Origin: UBA6544 sp038131165
Lineage (GTDB): Bacteria > Pseudomonadota > Alphaproteobacteria > UBA8366
Direction of reading: 5' to 3'
Length of the DNA: 24,197 nucleotides
Assembly: GCA_038131165.1 (NCBI GenBank)
Contig: JAYPOZ010000070.1
Span: forward strand, 1-24,197
Position 1 is the stretch's first letter. Every line of letters begins with the position of its first letter. Positions 15,861 through 24,197 of this stretch are shown piece by piece. A program made the position numbers and the translations under genes. Under the pieces are notes generated by a model. It was not told the origin of the DNA and made no database searches. It saw only the letters and a list, made by a program, of their open reading frames with translations.

Positions 15861-16766
15861 ATGGTAAAACTGACCCAAGACGAAGTCGATTTCTATCACG
15901 AGCACGGCTACGTCGTGGCGCGCGGCGTGATCACCGGCGAGAAGCTCGACGCCCTGCGGCGCGAGACAGACGCCGTCGTCGCGCAGGCTGCGGGTGTGGC
16001 CGAACACAATGCGGTCTACGACCTGGAAGACAGTCATTCGCCGAGCAATCCTCGGGTCCGGCGCCTGAAGGAACCCTACAAGCATTTCGAGTTCTTCGAC
16101 GGCATCGCCCGCGATCCCGACGTCCTGGATATCGTCGAGCAACTGCTCGGCCCCGACATCCGTCTCTACGGCGGCAAGATGAACCTGAAATCGGCGGGCT
16201 ACGGCGCGCCGGTCGAATGGCATCAGGACTGGGCTTTCTATCCGCACACGAACGACGACGTTCTCGCCACGGGCCTGTTGCTCGACGATTGCGACGAGGC
16301 TAACGGCCCCCTCATGGTGATGCCCAGGTCGCACAAGGGCCCGACCCACGACCATCACGTCGACGGCCATTTCTGCGGGGCGATGGATCCGAACGATCCG
16401 GAGGCGGCAGCGCTCGACTATTCCAAGGCGATCAAGCTGACCGGTAAGGCGGGCGACATGACCATCCATCACGTGCGGTTGGTGCACGGCTCCGCCCTCA
16501 ACACATCGAACCGGCAACGCCGCCTGCTCCTGCATGAATACGCGGCGGGCGACGCTTGGCCCTTGGTCGGCATGAAAGGCGATTTCGAACATTTCTTCTA
16601 CGAGATGATGATGCGCGGCACACCGACAAATGTGCCGCGGACGGTGGCGGCACCCGTGCGACTTCCCTATCCGCCCGCAAAGAAAGGCGGGTCGATTTAC
16701 GAGAACCAGAAAGGGATCGCCAGCCGCTTCTTCGAGACCTTCGAGAAGCGACGCGCCGCCGGCTGA
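15861..16766 (+). CDS. Phytanoyl-CoA dioxygenase (PhyH) family protein
   Basis: A 301-residue iron/2-oxoglutarate oxygenase of the PhyH family. The iron ligands are H121-x-D123 in VEWHQDWAF and H209 in RLVHGSALN, with R218 or a nearby Arg in SNRQRRLL for 2-oxoglutarate. The family hydroxylates lipids, acyl-CoAs and diverse bacterial natural products. The open frame extends 88 codons upstream, but ATG 15861 has a textbook AGGAGG site 9 nt away and the family N-terminus (VDFYHEHGYVV) starts just after. First gene of a likely PhyH, TIM-barrel, CMD series on the + strand. Confidence 0.9.
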   Translation: MVKLTQDEVDFYHEHGYVVARGVITGEKLDALRRETDAVVAQAAGVAEHNAVYDLEDSHSPSNPRVRRLKEPYKHFEFFDGIARDPDVLDIVEQLLGPDIRLYGGKMNLKSAGYGAPVEWHQDWAFYPHTNDDVLATGLLLDDCDEANGPLMVMPRSHKGPTHDHHVDGHFCGAMDPNDPEAAALDYSKAIKLTGKAGDMTIHHVRLVHGSALNTSNRQRRLLLHEYAAGDAWPLVGMKGDFEHFFYEMMMRGTPTNVPRTVAAPVRLPYPPAKKGGSIYENQKGIASRFFETFEKRRAAG

Positions 16767-16839
16767 CCCGCCGACGCCTTGAGCCGCGCCGGCGACGAAG
16801 CGCTCTTGCTATTCCGTTCTGGTTTTCTCCTTTGGCCGC

Positions 16840-17664
16840 ATGAAACTCTCGCTCTCCTGCCGGATCGCTGAATCGTCCAGCCGCAAGGACATCGCGGCGC
16901 TCCCGATCGAAGACTTGGCGCCGCTGGCGGCCCAGGCGGGATTCGCCGGCCTGTCGATGCGCGCCTCGGCCGTTTCGGTCGACACGCCGTTGCCCCGCGT
17001 GCGCCAAATACGATCACTGCTCGATCGTCACGATTTGTCCGCGTCCATGGTCATGGGCAATGTCGCCCTGGCGGCCAACAATGCCGAGGCTCCCGATTGC
17101 CTGCGCCGGATCACGCCGCATCTCGATCTCGCGGAAGCGCTGGGCGCAAAGCTGATCCGCGTCATGATGCAGCACGAGGACGACATTCCGCATGCGCAGC
17201 GCGCCGCGGACGAAGCGGCGGAGCGCAGCCTGACGCTCGCCCATCAGACCCATTGGGGAACGCTCTGCGAGACAGTGGCGCAGACGCTCGATCTCGTTCG
17301 CAGAATGGACCGCGCGAATTTCGGCATCACATTCGAGCCCGCCAATCTTCTCGCCTGCGGCGACGATCACGGCCCGGATGCCCTCCGCCGATTGGCGCCG
17401 CATCTCGTGAACTTCTATTTCCAGAACGTCCGCATCGACCCGGCGGGCGAGCATCGTTTCAAGACCCGCGCGAAGGGTCCGGTGCCGCTTTCCTATGTTG
17501 CACTCGATGACAGCGCCGGCATCGCCGTCCCGCCGCTGATCGATGCTCTGCAAGAGGCCGGTTACGACGGTTGGGTATCCGTCCACCAACCCCTGCGCGG
17601 CGCTCAATCCGTCAAGGACGCGGTGGACGAGGCCGCCCGGGTCTTTCGCCCACTCATTGGCTAG
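16840..17664 (+). CDS. Sugar phosphate isomerase/epimerase-like TIM-barrel protein
   Basis: A 274-residue protein of the xylose isomerase-like/AP endonuclease-2 TIM-barrel superfamily. Typical elements: MKLSLSCRIAE start, IEDLAPLAAQAGFAGLSMR, HLDLAEALGAKLIRVM, a GTLCETVAQTLDLV segment with the expected metal Glu, FGITFEPANLLACGDD, and a C-terminal GYDGWVSVHQP strand with a His where homologues often have Glu. Relatives include hydroxypyruvate isomerase, inosose dehydratase and tagatose epimerases. It starts 73 nt after the PhyH-like gene and the ATG lacks a clear ribosome-binding site. The substrate is unknown. Confidence 0.85.
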   Translation: MKLSLSCRIAESSSRKDIAALPIEDLAPLAAQAGFAGLSMRASAVSVDTPLPRVRQIRSLLDRHDLSASMVMGNVALAANNAEAPDCLRRITPHLDLAEALGAKLIRVMMQHEDDIPHAQRAADEAAERSLTLAHQTHWGTLCETVAQTLDLVRRMDRANFGITFEPANLLACGDDHGPDALRRLAPHLVNFYFQNVRIDPAGEHRFKTRAKGPVPLSYVALDDSAGIAVPPLIDALQEAGYDGWVSVHQPLRGAQSVKDAVDEAARVFRPLIG

Positions 17665-17751
17665 CGCTGCTGTACCTCTACCGGCGCCGACTTAATTCTT
17701 CCTCTAGCGGGGCAATCGTCCCCAATGACAACACAATCGGAGGAAGTCGAC

Positions 17752-18147
17752 GTGGCAAAAAGCGAAGCGTACGAAAAGGGACAACAGATTCGCCGGGAGA
17801 TGATGGGCGACGAATTGGTCGAGAAACTGGCGACCACCGTCTACGCGGATCCGGTAATGGAAAAGTTCGGCGACTACGCCACCGAGGCCGTCTTCGGCCT
17901 GTTGTGGGGCCGGGACGGCCTCGACCGCAAGACCAGGGCGATGATCTGCGTGATTTCCGACACCTGCCTCCACTGCTGGCCCGAGCTCGAACTCCACGTC
18001 CGCTTCGCCCGCCGCATGGGCTGGACCGAGGACGAAATCACCGAAGCCTTGCTCCATGTCGGCGGCTATATCGGCGTGCCGACGATCCGCGAGGCGATGA
18101 TCATCGCCGGTAAGGTCTTCAAGGAAATGAACGCGGAAGAAGGCTAG
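17752..18147 (+). CDS. Carboxymuconolactone decarboxylase (AhpD/CMD) family protein
   Basis: A 131-residue all-helical CMD-family protein. The core reads RKTRAMICVISDTCLHC, then ELELHVRFARRMGWTEDEITEALLHVGGYIGVP, matching gamma-carboxymuconolactone decarboxylase. C72 and C75 form a CxxC resembling the AhpD redox pair, but His82 lies 7 residues past the second Cys instead of the AhpD spacing of about 4. An ATG at 17725 is in frame, but GTG 17752 has GGAGG 8 nt upstream, so it is preferred. It could be a decarboxylase, a hydroperoxide-related protein or an uncharacterised paralogue. It converges on the hydrolase gene. Confidence 0.87.
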   Translation: MAKSEAYEKGQQIRREMMGDELVEKLATTVYADPVMEKFGDYATEAVFGLLWGRDGLDRKTRAMICVISDTCLHCWPELELHVRFARRMGWTEDEITEALLHVGGYIGVPTIREAMIIAGKVFKEMNAEEG

Positions 18148-18216
18148 ACGCTCAACCGGGCAAAGCGGCCTTCGACGGGCCCGGGGCGGCGCCATGAAAA
18201 TGTATTTCCGGCTCCG

Positions 18217-19315
18217 TCATCCCGAACCCGCCGAAGGCTGCGGCGCGCGGCCCTCGAGGAACCAATCGAGGATTCGGGGATTCTCGTCGCGGGGATAGGT
18301 GTGCGAGAGGTCGGCGATCTCGCGGAAGACGATATCGGCACCGCGCTCGCGCAGGACCTCGTGGGCGATCCGGGCAACCTCGACGTCGAACATCCGATCC
18401 TGAACGCCGTGGGTGAGATAGATCGGACGGCCGGCAATATTCATCCGACCGCCCATTTCCAGCATCATGACGTGGAAGCTGGCCGCGATCGGCGCCAGAT
18501 GCGTGAACGGCGAGGCAGCGCGCAGCCCGCTCAAATAGGTGAACGTCCCGCCGTCGCTCATCCCGGTCATCAGCATGCGAGTGCGGTCGACGTTCCAGCG
18601 CTGACAGGCCGCCTCGAGAATATCCTCGATATTCTCGCTGTCGGCTTCGGGCTGCATCAACGACCAGGTATCGCCGCAGGCCGTGGCGGAGATCACGATA
18701 ACGCGCCTCCCGCAGCCAGGTCCAAAGAAAGGCCCTTCCATGGCCGCTGCCGCCATGCAGCGCCACCACGACGGGATAAGAGATCGCCGGATCGTAGTAC
18801 TCCGGCACATAGAGCGAGCAGCCGCCTTTTTGATCGCGCGCGTTGTTGAAATGGATGACACCTGTATCCGGGCGGGATTCGGCCGCCTCCAGCCGCGCCC
18901 GTAACCCGGCGTCCGCCCGCGCCGCCTCCTCCAGAAAGAAGGCACTCACAGAAGGCAGCAGCGCCGCTGCGGGATACAGCATTTCCATCGCATAGGGCGT
19001 ATACCGGAGCGCTCGGTAGGCCATGAAAATGCCCTCCGGCTGGTCCGGCGTCTCCAGAAACCCCGCAACCGCTTTCCGTGTCAGGTCGAAGCTGGTTTCG
19101 ACGGACCGAGCGATCTCCTCGCGATCCTCCGGCCACGCCGCCGCCGTCAACCTCTCCCCCGCGTCCTGCAACGCTTCGACCCGCGCAGATAGCTTCTCCT
19201 TCAACTGACCGACGAGCGCCGGGTGCAAATAGCGTTGGACGGCGAGCAGCGTGTCCAAAGTCGCCAGCAAGGGTGGGATGGCGGAGTCCAGGCCCGAATT
19301 ATCCGCGGCAACCAT
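18217..19315 (-). pseudogene. Alpha/beta hydrolase, frameshifted as read (possible assembly error)
   Basis: A predicted phospholipase/esterase split between two frames. From ATG 19315 an N-terminal helical region (about 1-150) leads into YPVVVALHGGSGHG (180-193, oxyanion-hole strand). The frame is lost at 18700-18706. The other frame carries the rest: CGDTWSL, the nucleophile elbow GMSDGG (Ser about 254), the acid candidate near GVQDRMFD, and the His in LSHTYP. Restoring one CG in the repeat at 18700-18706 rejoins LREA-R-VIVIS and gives a 366-residue protein with all catalytic elements. The ATG directly abuts the stop of the LLM gene. Without repair, the first frame would run on to 18152 with unrelated sequence. 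Confidence 0.8.
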
Positions 19316-20351
19316 CTATGAAGCCTTCGGCACGAGATCCATAATCTGCTCCAAGGTCTCAATGCGCTCTCTCTGCGAGGCATCGGGATCGATGCGCAGC
19401 GAGAGCGAGTCGATTCCGCACGCCTCATAGGCGCGAAAGCGCTCCCGAACCATCCCCGGCGTGCCGAAAGCGCCGAATTGCGTCACCATCTCGTCCGGCA
19501 CCCGCCGCGCCGCCTCGTCGCGCTTGCCCTCGATCCAAAGCCGCTGGATCGCCTTCGCATCGTCGGTAAAACCCGCCCGTTGGAAAGCGTCGTTGTAGAA
19601 GTTCGTTTGCGCCGATCCCATCGCCCCCATCTGAAAGGCGACGTTCGGGCGCCGGGCGTCGATGATCTCCTCGACATTTTCTCCGACCGCGACGGAACAC
19701 GACGCATGCAGCTCGATATCCTTCATCGAGCGTCCGGCCTTCTCGGCGCCCGCCCGGATATAAGCGAGGTGCGCGTCGGCGTGATCGGGCGAGAACGAGG
19801 TACCGAGCCAACCGTCCGCCGCCGCTCCGGTAAATTCCAAGGATTTCGGCGCCAGGGTCGCGAGGAAGATCGGAATCTTCGCCGGCGGATGGTTAAGCCG
19901 GATCGCCTTCCCCTCGCCGCCCGGCAGCGGCAACGTGTGATACTTTCCCTCATAGGCAAGCTTCTCGTCCCGGAAAGCCATGCGCAGAATGTCGACCGTT
20001 TCCTTGAGCCGGCTGAGCGGCGCCTTGTACGGCCTCCCGTGCAGTCCTTCGACGACCTGAGGTCCGCTCACGCCCAGCCCCAGGATGAACCGCCCTTCCG
20101 AGATGTCGTGCATCGACAAGGCCGTCATCGCGGTCATCGAGGGAACGCGCGCTGATCTGCATGATGCCCGTCCCGAGCCGGATGCGGTGGGTCTTGCCCG
20201 CCAGATAGGCGAGCGACGTTACCGCATCATGTCCCCAGGCTTCGGCAGACCAAACCGAATTGACGCCAAGACGCTCGGCGATCACGACGTATTCGGCCAA
20301 CTCCCTAATGGCGGTTCGGCCATAGGCCCCCACCGAAACCGACGTTTGCAT
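19316..20351 (-). pseudogene. LLM-class flavin-dependent oxidoreductase (F420/FMN), frameshifted as read (possible assembly error)
   Basis: A luciferase-like TIM-barrel oxidoreductase in two frames. ATG 20351, with a GGGAGA ribosome-binding site, starts MQTSVSVGAYG and runs to LGTGIMQISA (68). The frame breaks at 20144-20152 and continues in another frame with RVPSMTAMTALSMHDISEGRF and GLGVSGPQVVEGLHGRP, then IPIFLATLAPKSLEFTG, to a stop at 19316. Restoring one CG unit joins ISA to RVPSMTAM exactly as in family members and yields 345 residues. Members are F420- or FMNH2-dependent dehydrogenases or monooxygenases; the motif style resembles the F420-dependent group, but that cannot be decided here. 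Co-transcribed with the hydrolase (stop abuts its ATG) and divergent from the ligase gene. Confidence 0.83.
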
Positions 20352-20455
20352 GCAGTCTCTCCCTCAATGGATGCGCGGTGGCTTATCGGAGGATATAGGC
20401 CGAAGGGCCGCCGCGGGGAATTGAAATCACCGGGCCCCAGACGACATTTCTCCAC

Positions 20456-22075
20456 ATGGATTGGACAAATGTGAAAATCGGCGAGGCGCTGCGCCGTTCC
20501 GCCGAAATGTGGCCCGACCGCGAGTTCGTTGTCGGCATGGGAGAGCGCATCACCTACGCGGATTTCGACCGACAGGTCGACCGGCTCGCAACTGGTTTCC
20601 TGGGACTCGGGGTCGGACGCGGCGATCATGTCGCCTGCTGGCTCACCAATGGCCCGGACTGGATACGCACCTGGCTCGCGTGTTGCCGTATCGGCGCGAC
20701 CGTCGTTTCGATCAATACCCGCAACAAGGTGCAGGAGGTCGACTTCATTCTGCGGCAGTCCGACGCCAAGGTTCTGGTCGCGATGCCGTCCTATTGGGAG
20801 ATCGACTATCTCGCGATGATCGGAGAGCTCGCCCCCGGCTACGAACAAGCGACGCCAGGGGAGTTGCAGGTCGAAAATCTGCCCGAACTGCGCTCCATCG
20901 TCCTCTGGCAGGACGCACAAAGCCCCGGCACGGTCTCCCTGCAAAACCTGATGCGGGCGGAAGCGGACCGTGCCGCGCTCGACGAGGCTGCCTCCAAACT
21001 CCAGCGCGAAGACCCGGTCGTCATCATTTACACGTCGGGCACGACAGGGACACCGAAGGGCGCCATGCACTGCCACCGGGTGCTGCTGGAGGGCCGCGAC
21101 ATCGCCAAAGCCCTGCATATGGAAGCTGGCGACAACGTGCTGTGCCATCTGCCGCTCTATCATGTCGCCGGAAGTGTCGCCACCGTCATGCCCGCGATGC
21201 AGCACGGCTGCACGATCGTCACCATGGATCAGTGGGAGCCGGCGGCGGCCCTGGACCTGATCGAGCGCGAGCGCATCAACATCATGGGCGGCATTCCCAC
21301 TCACTTTATCGACATGCTGGGCGTGCCGGGTGTCGAGGACCGCGATACCCATTGCCTGAAGTCCGCCTGGATCGGCGGCGCGCCGGTCACCCCAAAGCTC
21401 GCCCGGCAGGCCAAGGAAATTCTGAAGTTCGACGCCTTGCAGGCGGTCTACGGCCTGACGGAAACGATGGGCGGCACCACGCTCAGCGAATTCGAAGCGC
21501 CGATCGAGGTGACCTGCGAGAACAAGGGCAAGCCGATCGGCGATTTCGAGGTCAAGGTCGTGCGGAACGAGGCAGGCGAAACCGCGCCCTTCGGCGAGGA
21601 CGGCGAAATCTGGATACGCGGCTACACGGTCATGCTCGGCTACTACAAGAACGAGGCGGCCACACGCGAAGCCATCTCTGCGGATGGTTGGTTCAAGACC
21701 GGGGACTTGGGGCGGTACGACGAGCAGGGATATTTGCAGATCACGGGCCGCGCCAAGGAAATGTTCATCGTCGGCGGCAGCAATGCCTACCCGGCCGAGA
21801 TCGAGCGCTATCTCGAAACCCATCCCAAGGTGCATCAGGCGGTCGTTTGCGGCGCGCCCCACGAACGCCTCGGCGAAGTGTGTTTCGCCTTCGTCATGCC
21901 GAAACCGGGCGAACGGCTTGAAGCGGGAGAAGTCATCGATTTCTGCCGCGGCCGGATCGCCGACTACAAGGTGCCGCGCCACGTCGATGTCGTCGAAGAT
22001 TTCCCCCGCACATCCACGAACAAGATTCAACGATACGTCCTGCAGCAGAGAATTTCCGACCGGTTCGACCGATGA
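20456..22075 (+). CDS. AMP-binding acyl-CoA synthetase / CoA ligase
   Basis: A 539-residue ANL-superfamily adenylating enzyme with all core motifs: phosphate loop YTSGTTGTPK (192-201), YGLTE (332-336), WFKTGD (412-417), hinge GRAKEMF (431-437) and catalytic Lys K523 in STNKIQRYV. It should convert a carboxylic acid to acyl-AMP and then acyl-CoA. The substrate is not evident; organisation resembles medium-chain or cyclohexane-carboxylate/aryl-type ligases. It starts 104 nt from the divergent LLM gene with no clear ribosome-binding site. The stop overlaps the next gene by 4 nt, so it is translationally coupled to the NIPSNAP protein. Confidence 0.92.
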   Translation: MDWTNVKIGEALRRSAEMWPDREFVVGMGERITYADFDRQVDRLATGFLGLGVGRGDHVACWLTNGPDWIRTWLACCRIGATVVSINTRNKVQEVDFILRQSDAKVLVAMPSYWEIDYLAMIGELAPGYEQATPGELQVENLPELRSIVLWQDAQSPGTVSLQNLMRAEADRAALDEAASKLQREDPVVIIYTSGTTGTPKGAMHCHRVLLEGRDIAKALHMEAGDNVLCHLPLYHVAGSVATVMPAMQHGCTIVTMDQWEPAAALDLIERERINIMGGIPTHFIDMLGVPGVEDRDTHCLKSAWIGGAPVTPKLARQAKEILKFDALQAVYGLTETMGGTTLSEFEAPIEVTCENKGKPIGDFEVKVVRNEAGETAPFGEDGEIWIRGYTVMLGYYKNEAATREAISADGWFKTGDLGRYDEQGYLQITGRAKEMFIVGGSNAYPAEIERYLETHPKVHQAVVCGAPHERLGEVCFAFVMPKPGERLEAGEVIDFCRGRIADYKVPRHVDVVEDFPRTSTNKIQRYVLQQRISDRFDR

Positions 22076-22773
22076 TCTATCAGCACAGGCTCGTCACGGC
22101 GCGCAGCGGATATCTTGAAGACAGGCACGAGCACTTCCAACGCGTCGCCATGAATGCGCTCGACGATCACGGCTCCAAGCTCGTGGGCGCCTGGGAAATC
22201 TGGGTCGGCCAGAACGCGGGTGCCGCGATCTGGCAATTGCGCGAACACGAAAGTCTCGCCACCTGGGAGGCGCATCGCCACAAGGCGGAGAGCGACGCGG
22301 CGCTCGTGGGCAAACAGGATGCGTCGCTGTATCCGACACTCGAATTCGTCGACACCTCGATCCTGCGCCTCGCCGATTTCTCGCCCGGGTTTCCCACGGA
22401 CTGGCCGGCGTTCGAGGAGGTGCGCGGTCGGGAACGCTCCTTCATCGAGCAGCGCATCATTTACATGCGCCCCGATCAACCGGGCGCCCATCATCAACTC
22501 TACCGGGACAAGATCATGCCGGCGCTTGAGCGCGAGGGAGCCTCCCTGATCGCGTTCTTCGATACGGTGATCGGCCCCGGTACCACGAATACCGGATCGC
22601 ATCGCAGTGTCGAGCTGAGGCGTTTCCCGGACCTTGCCGCCTGGCAACGCTGGCGCGGCATCCAGAACGAGGACAGCGCCCTGTCGAACCTGTTGAAACG
22701 GGAATGGCTTAAAGCGGTCACGCGAGTCGACAATGCCCTGCTGTTTCCGATGGACTACAGCCGGATTCGATAA
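22072..22773 (+). CDS. NIPSNAP family protein
   Basis: A 233-residue protein with two ferredoxin-like NIPSNAP/dimeric alpha-beta barrel modules: the first from MIYQHRLVTARSGYLE through WEIWVGQNAGAAIWQL and WEAHR, the second from FIEQRIIYMRPDQPGAHH through GASLIAFFDTVIGPG and FPDLAAWQRW. Bacterial NIPSNAP proteins lack known catalytic residues and often sit with acyl-CoA or aromatic catabolism genes. The ATG overlaps the stop of the CoA ligase gene (ATGA), which argues for a shared complex or pathway. Biochemical role unknown; it may bind or isomerise a ligase product, which is inference. Confidence 0.85.
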   Translation: MIYQHRLVTARSGYLEDRHEHFQRVAMNALDDHGSKLVGAWEIWVGQNAGAAIWQLREHESLATWEAHRHKAESDAALVGKQDASLYPTLEFVDTSILRLADFSPGFPTDWPAFEEVRGRERSFIEQRIIYMRPDQPGAHHQLYRDKIMPALEREGASLIAFFDTVIGPGTTNTGSHRSVELRRFPDLAAWQRWRGIQNEDSALSNLLKREWLKAVTRVDNALLFPMDYSRIR

Positions 22774-22991
22774 ACCCAAAGAAGGATGGAAGTTTCGGCC
22801 TCGCCATTGGCTAGCCCCTCCAGACGGCTGCGAGCACGAATTCGTCGGCAACCGGCTTGAATAGGACCGTCCCCGCCCTCACCTAAACGGAACATGGCAC
22901 CCTGCCGCCCCATCGAAGCCAGCGGATACCGCGCCTTCGTGCGCCTTGACGGAATTATTTTATTATCTCAAAGAAACTAAGATTCGCCGCA
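22774..22991. other. 218-nt intergenic region
   Basis: Between the NIPSNAP and AsmA-like genes, both on +. I see no convincing terminator or RNA gene. The right end has a strikingly AT-rich patch (22951-22980) including TATTAT at 22961-22966 just upstream of the AsmA-like start. It may contain the promoter, but the TTGACG at 22946-22951 is too close to pair with it. Confidence 0.35.
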
Positions 22992-24197
22992 ATGGCGGCT
23001 CTCTGTACCTCCATCATCCTGGCCGGCGTCGTCCTTGTCTTCCCCCAATTCGCCGCGCGTTGGCTGCTGGCCTCGGGGATCGACAGGCTGGAAGTCGTCG
23101 GCGAGGGAATCGAGACGATAAAGATCGATCTGTGGAATCGTGAGGTATCCGTCGGCCCGCTCCGAGTGAGCCGGCCCGGACATCAACCCGCGACGCTCGA
23201 ACGGCTTTCGCTCACGTTCTCTCTGAAACGCCTTCTCGACCGCCATATCCTGACGAAAAGCGCCGCCATCGAAGGCGCGCGTTTCGATATTGTCCGGGAG
23301 GCGGATGGACGCCTTTCGATAAACGGCGTCGATGTTTCCGAGTATTTCGATGCCGCCGCGTCCAAACCACAGGACGATACGGGAAAAGGTAGCGATTGGG
23401 GCTTCGGTCTTCGTCGCCTCGATCTGCGCAACGGGCGCATCCGGTTCGAGGATAAATCGGTTCCGGAAGGCGGCATTCTCGACCTCGAATTCGTCCTTAT
23501 GAGTATCTCGGGATTCGACACCCTGACCTCCGGTTCAAAGGGCAGATTCAGCCTGTCCGGTCTCGTCAACAACATGCCGGTAACAATCGGCGGCGCCATC
23601 TCGATCGGTCCAGACAACGTCGGTTTCGATCTCGAAAGCGAATTCGGCGCAGTCACTCCCGAGCAGATCGGCCAGTTTACCGGGCCGGCGACGATATCGG
23701 CCTTCGGCGGGCGGATGAGCAGCCGGTTTCGACACCGCGGCGAAATATCGAGCGCGGATTCCATCGCCGTGGAGAACGACGGCGAGATCGTCGTCTTCGA
23801 CGGCCGCTTCCGGAACCCGCACGGTCTGTCGGTATCGGCCCGCAAACTGAGTGCTGCGGTTCGGGCCAGGCTTGTCGCCGCAAGACGCGCGCCGGCCCGG
23901 TTCAGCGGCACGATCTCGCTCGATGCCGAAGCGGTTCGTGCCGCCTCCTCCGGGGCGATGGATATGGAGCTTGCACAGGCGCGCGCGGAACTGACTGGCG
24001 TTTCCTTCGATATCGATACCGGTGCTGCGCCGGCGGTCCGGGACCTTTCCGCGGCGCGGGCCGAGATCGGGGCCGGGAACATTTCCCTCGGCGCCGAGTC
24101 CGGACATCTGTTTTTCGCGCGAGCCGGAAAGGTTTCTCTCGGGGAGCTGTCGCTATCTCCCTCACCCGACGTTGCGGAACGCTTCAGCCTGCGGGCT
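22992..24197 (+). CDS. AsmA/DUF748-like protein, 3' end cut by the window
   Basis: An open frame of 402 codons from ATG 22992 that runs off the window end. An N-terminal membrane segment (about 3-22) is followed by IDRLEVVGEGIETIKIDLWN, VSVGPLRVSRPG, the LTFSLKRLLDRHILTKSAAIEGARFDIVRE stretch and repeated beta-rich blocks with NGRIRFEDKS, the style of AsmA/DUF748 proteins. Such proteins are anchored in the inner membrane with a long periplasmic domain, and AsmA-clan members are linked to lipid transport between membranes. No in-frame start lies between a TGA at 22947 and this ATG; the ribosome-binding site is weak. The total length is unknown. Confidence 0.75.
   Translation, partial: MAALCTSIILAGVVLVFPQFAARWLLASGIDRLEVVGEGIETIKIDLWNREVSVGPLRVSRPGHQPATLERLSLTFSLKRLLDRHILTKSAAIEGARFDIVREADGRLSINGVDVSEYFDAAASKPQDDTGKGSDWGFGLRRLDLRNGRIRFEDKSVPEGGILDLEFVLMSISGFDTLTSGSKGRFSLSGLVNNMPVTIGGAISIGPDNVGFDLESEFGAVTPEQIGQFTGPATISAFGGRMSSRFRHRGEISSADSIAVENDGEIVVFDGRFRNPHGLSVSARKLSAAVRARLVAARRAPARFSGTISLDAEAVRAASSGAMDMELAQARAELTGVSFDIDTGAAPAVRDLSAARAEIGAGNISLGAESGHLFFARAGKVSLGELSLSPSPDVAERFSLRA

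Noticed and set aside
18152..18700. A separate gene in the frame that continues the hydrolase start to 18152
   Set aside because: After 18700 this frame becomes Arg-rich, unstructured sequence, whereas the other frame carries GMSDGG and the rest of the hydrolase.
20282..22030. A 582-codon open frame antisense to the CoA ligase gene
   Set aside because: The plus strand carries a complete ANL enzyme with every motif. The antisense protein has no recognisable fold, and long antisense frames are common in GC-rich genes.

Overview
The window is a gene-dense, high-GC bacterial chromosome segment. The protein families (TTC38-like TPR protein, NIPSNAP protein, several 2-oxoglutarate oxygenases, LLM flavin oxidoreductase, acyl-CoA enzymes, AsmA-like protein, SppA) and a TTAACCAT-type palindrome resembling a CtrA site suggest an alphaproteobacterium, perhaps near the Rhodospirillales. 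This is inference. A run of 10 Ns at 7613-7622 and two frameshifts suggest a draft or metagenome-derived assembly. I see no tRNA, rRNA, CRISPR array, insertion sequence, phage gene or origin.

Layout. (1) 79-1743: acetolactate-synthase-like ThDP enzyme, closed by a strong bidirectional hairpin. (2) 1816-2568 (-): cupin-like protein, divergent from a two-gene unit on + of an HddA-like GHMP sugar kinase and a NudF-type Nudix hydrolase. (3) 8374 down to 4374 (-): apparent operon of TTC38-like TPR protein (crossed by the N gap), SDR dehydrogenase and 67K-type SppA peptidase. (4) 8543-10185 (+): two-domain VOC protein and class II aldolase/adducin protein, ending in a second bidirectional terminator shared with a divergent YrdC-like protein (10266-10973, -). 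(5) 11244-15062 (+): acyl-CoA dehydrogenase, histidine phosphatase, TauD/TfdA-type oxygenase and M19 dipeptidase-like protein. (6) 15055-15333: a compact regulatory stretch with a perfect TTAACCAT palindrome and a perfect TGTGA-N6-TCACA dyad in front of a 59-residue protein, which converges on an NTF2/SnoaL-like gene. (7) 15861-18147 (+): phytanoyl-CoA-dioxygenase-like protein, TIM-barrel isomerase-like protein, carboxymuconolactone-decarboxylase-like protein. (8) 20351 down to 18217 (-): LLM flavin oxidoreductase and alpha/beta hydrolase, each read as frameshifted. (9) 20456-22773 (+): acyl-CoA synthetase overlapping a NIPSNAP protein. (10) 22992-end (+): the first 402 codons of an AsmA/DUF748-like protein.

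Most genes look like accessory catabolism of organic acids, acyl-CoA esters or secondary metabolites: activation (AMP-binding ligase), dehydrogenation (ACAD, SDR, LLM), oxygenation (two iron/2OG enzymes), and C-C or ester cleavage (aldolase, hydrolase, M19). No substrate can be read from sequence. The points most worth a second look are the regulated small gene near 15.1 kb, the M19 protein that lacks one metal site, and the matching 2-nt losses that break two neighbouring genes.
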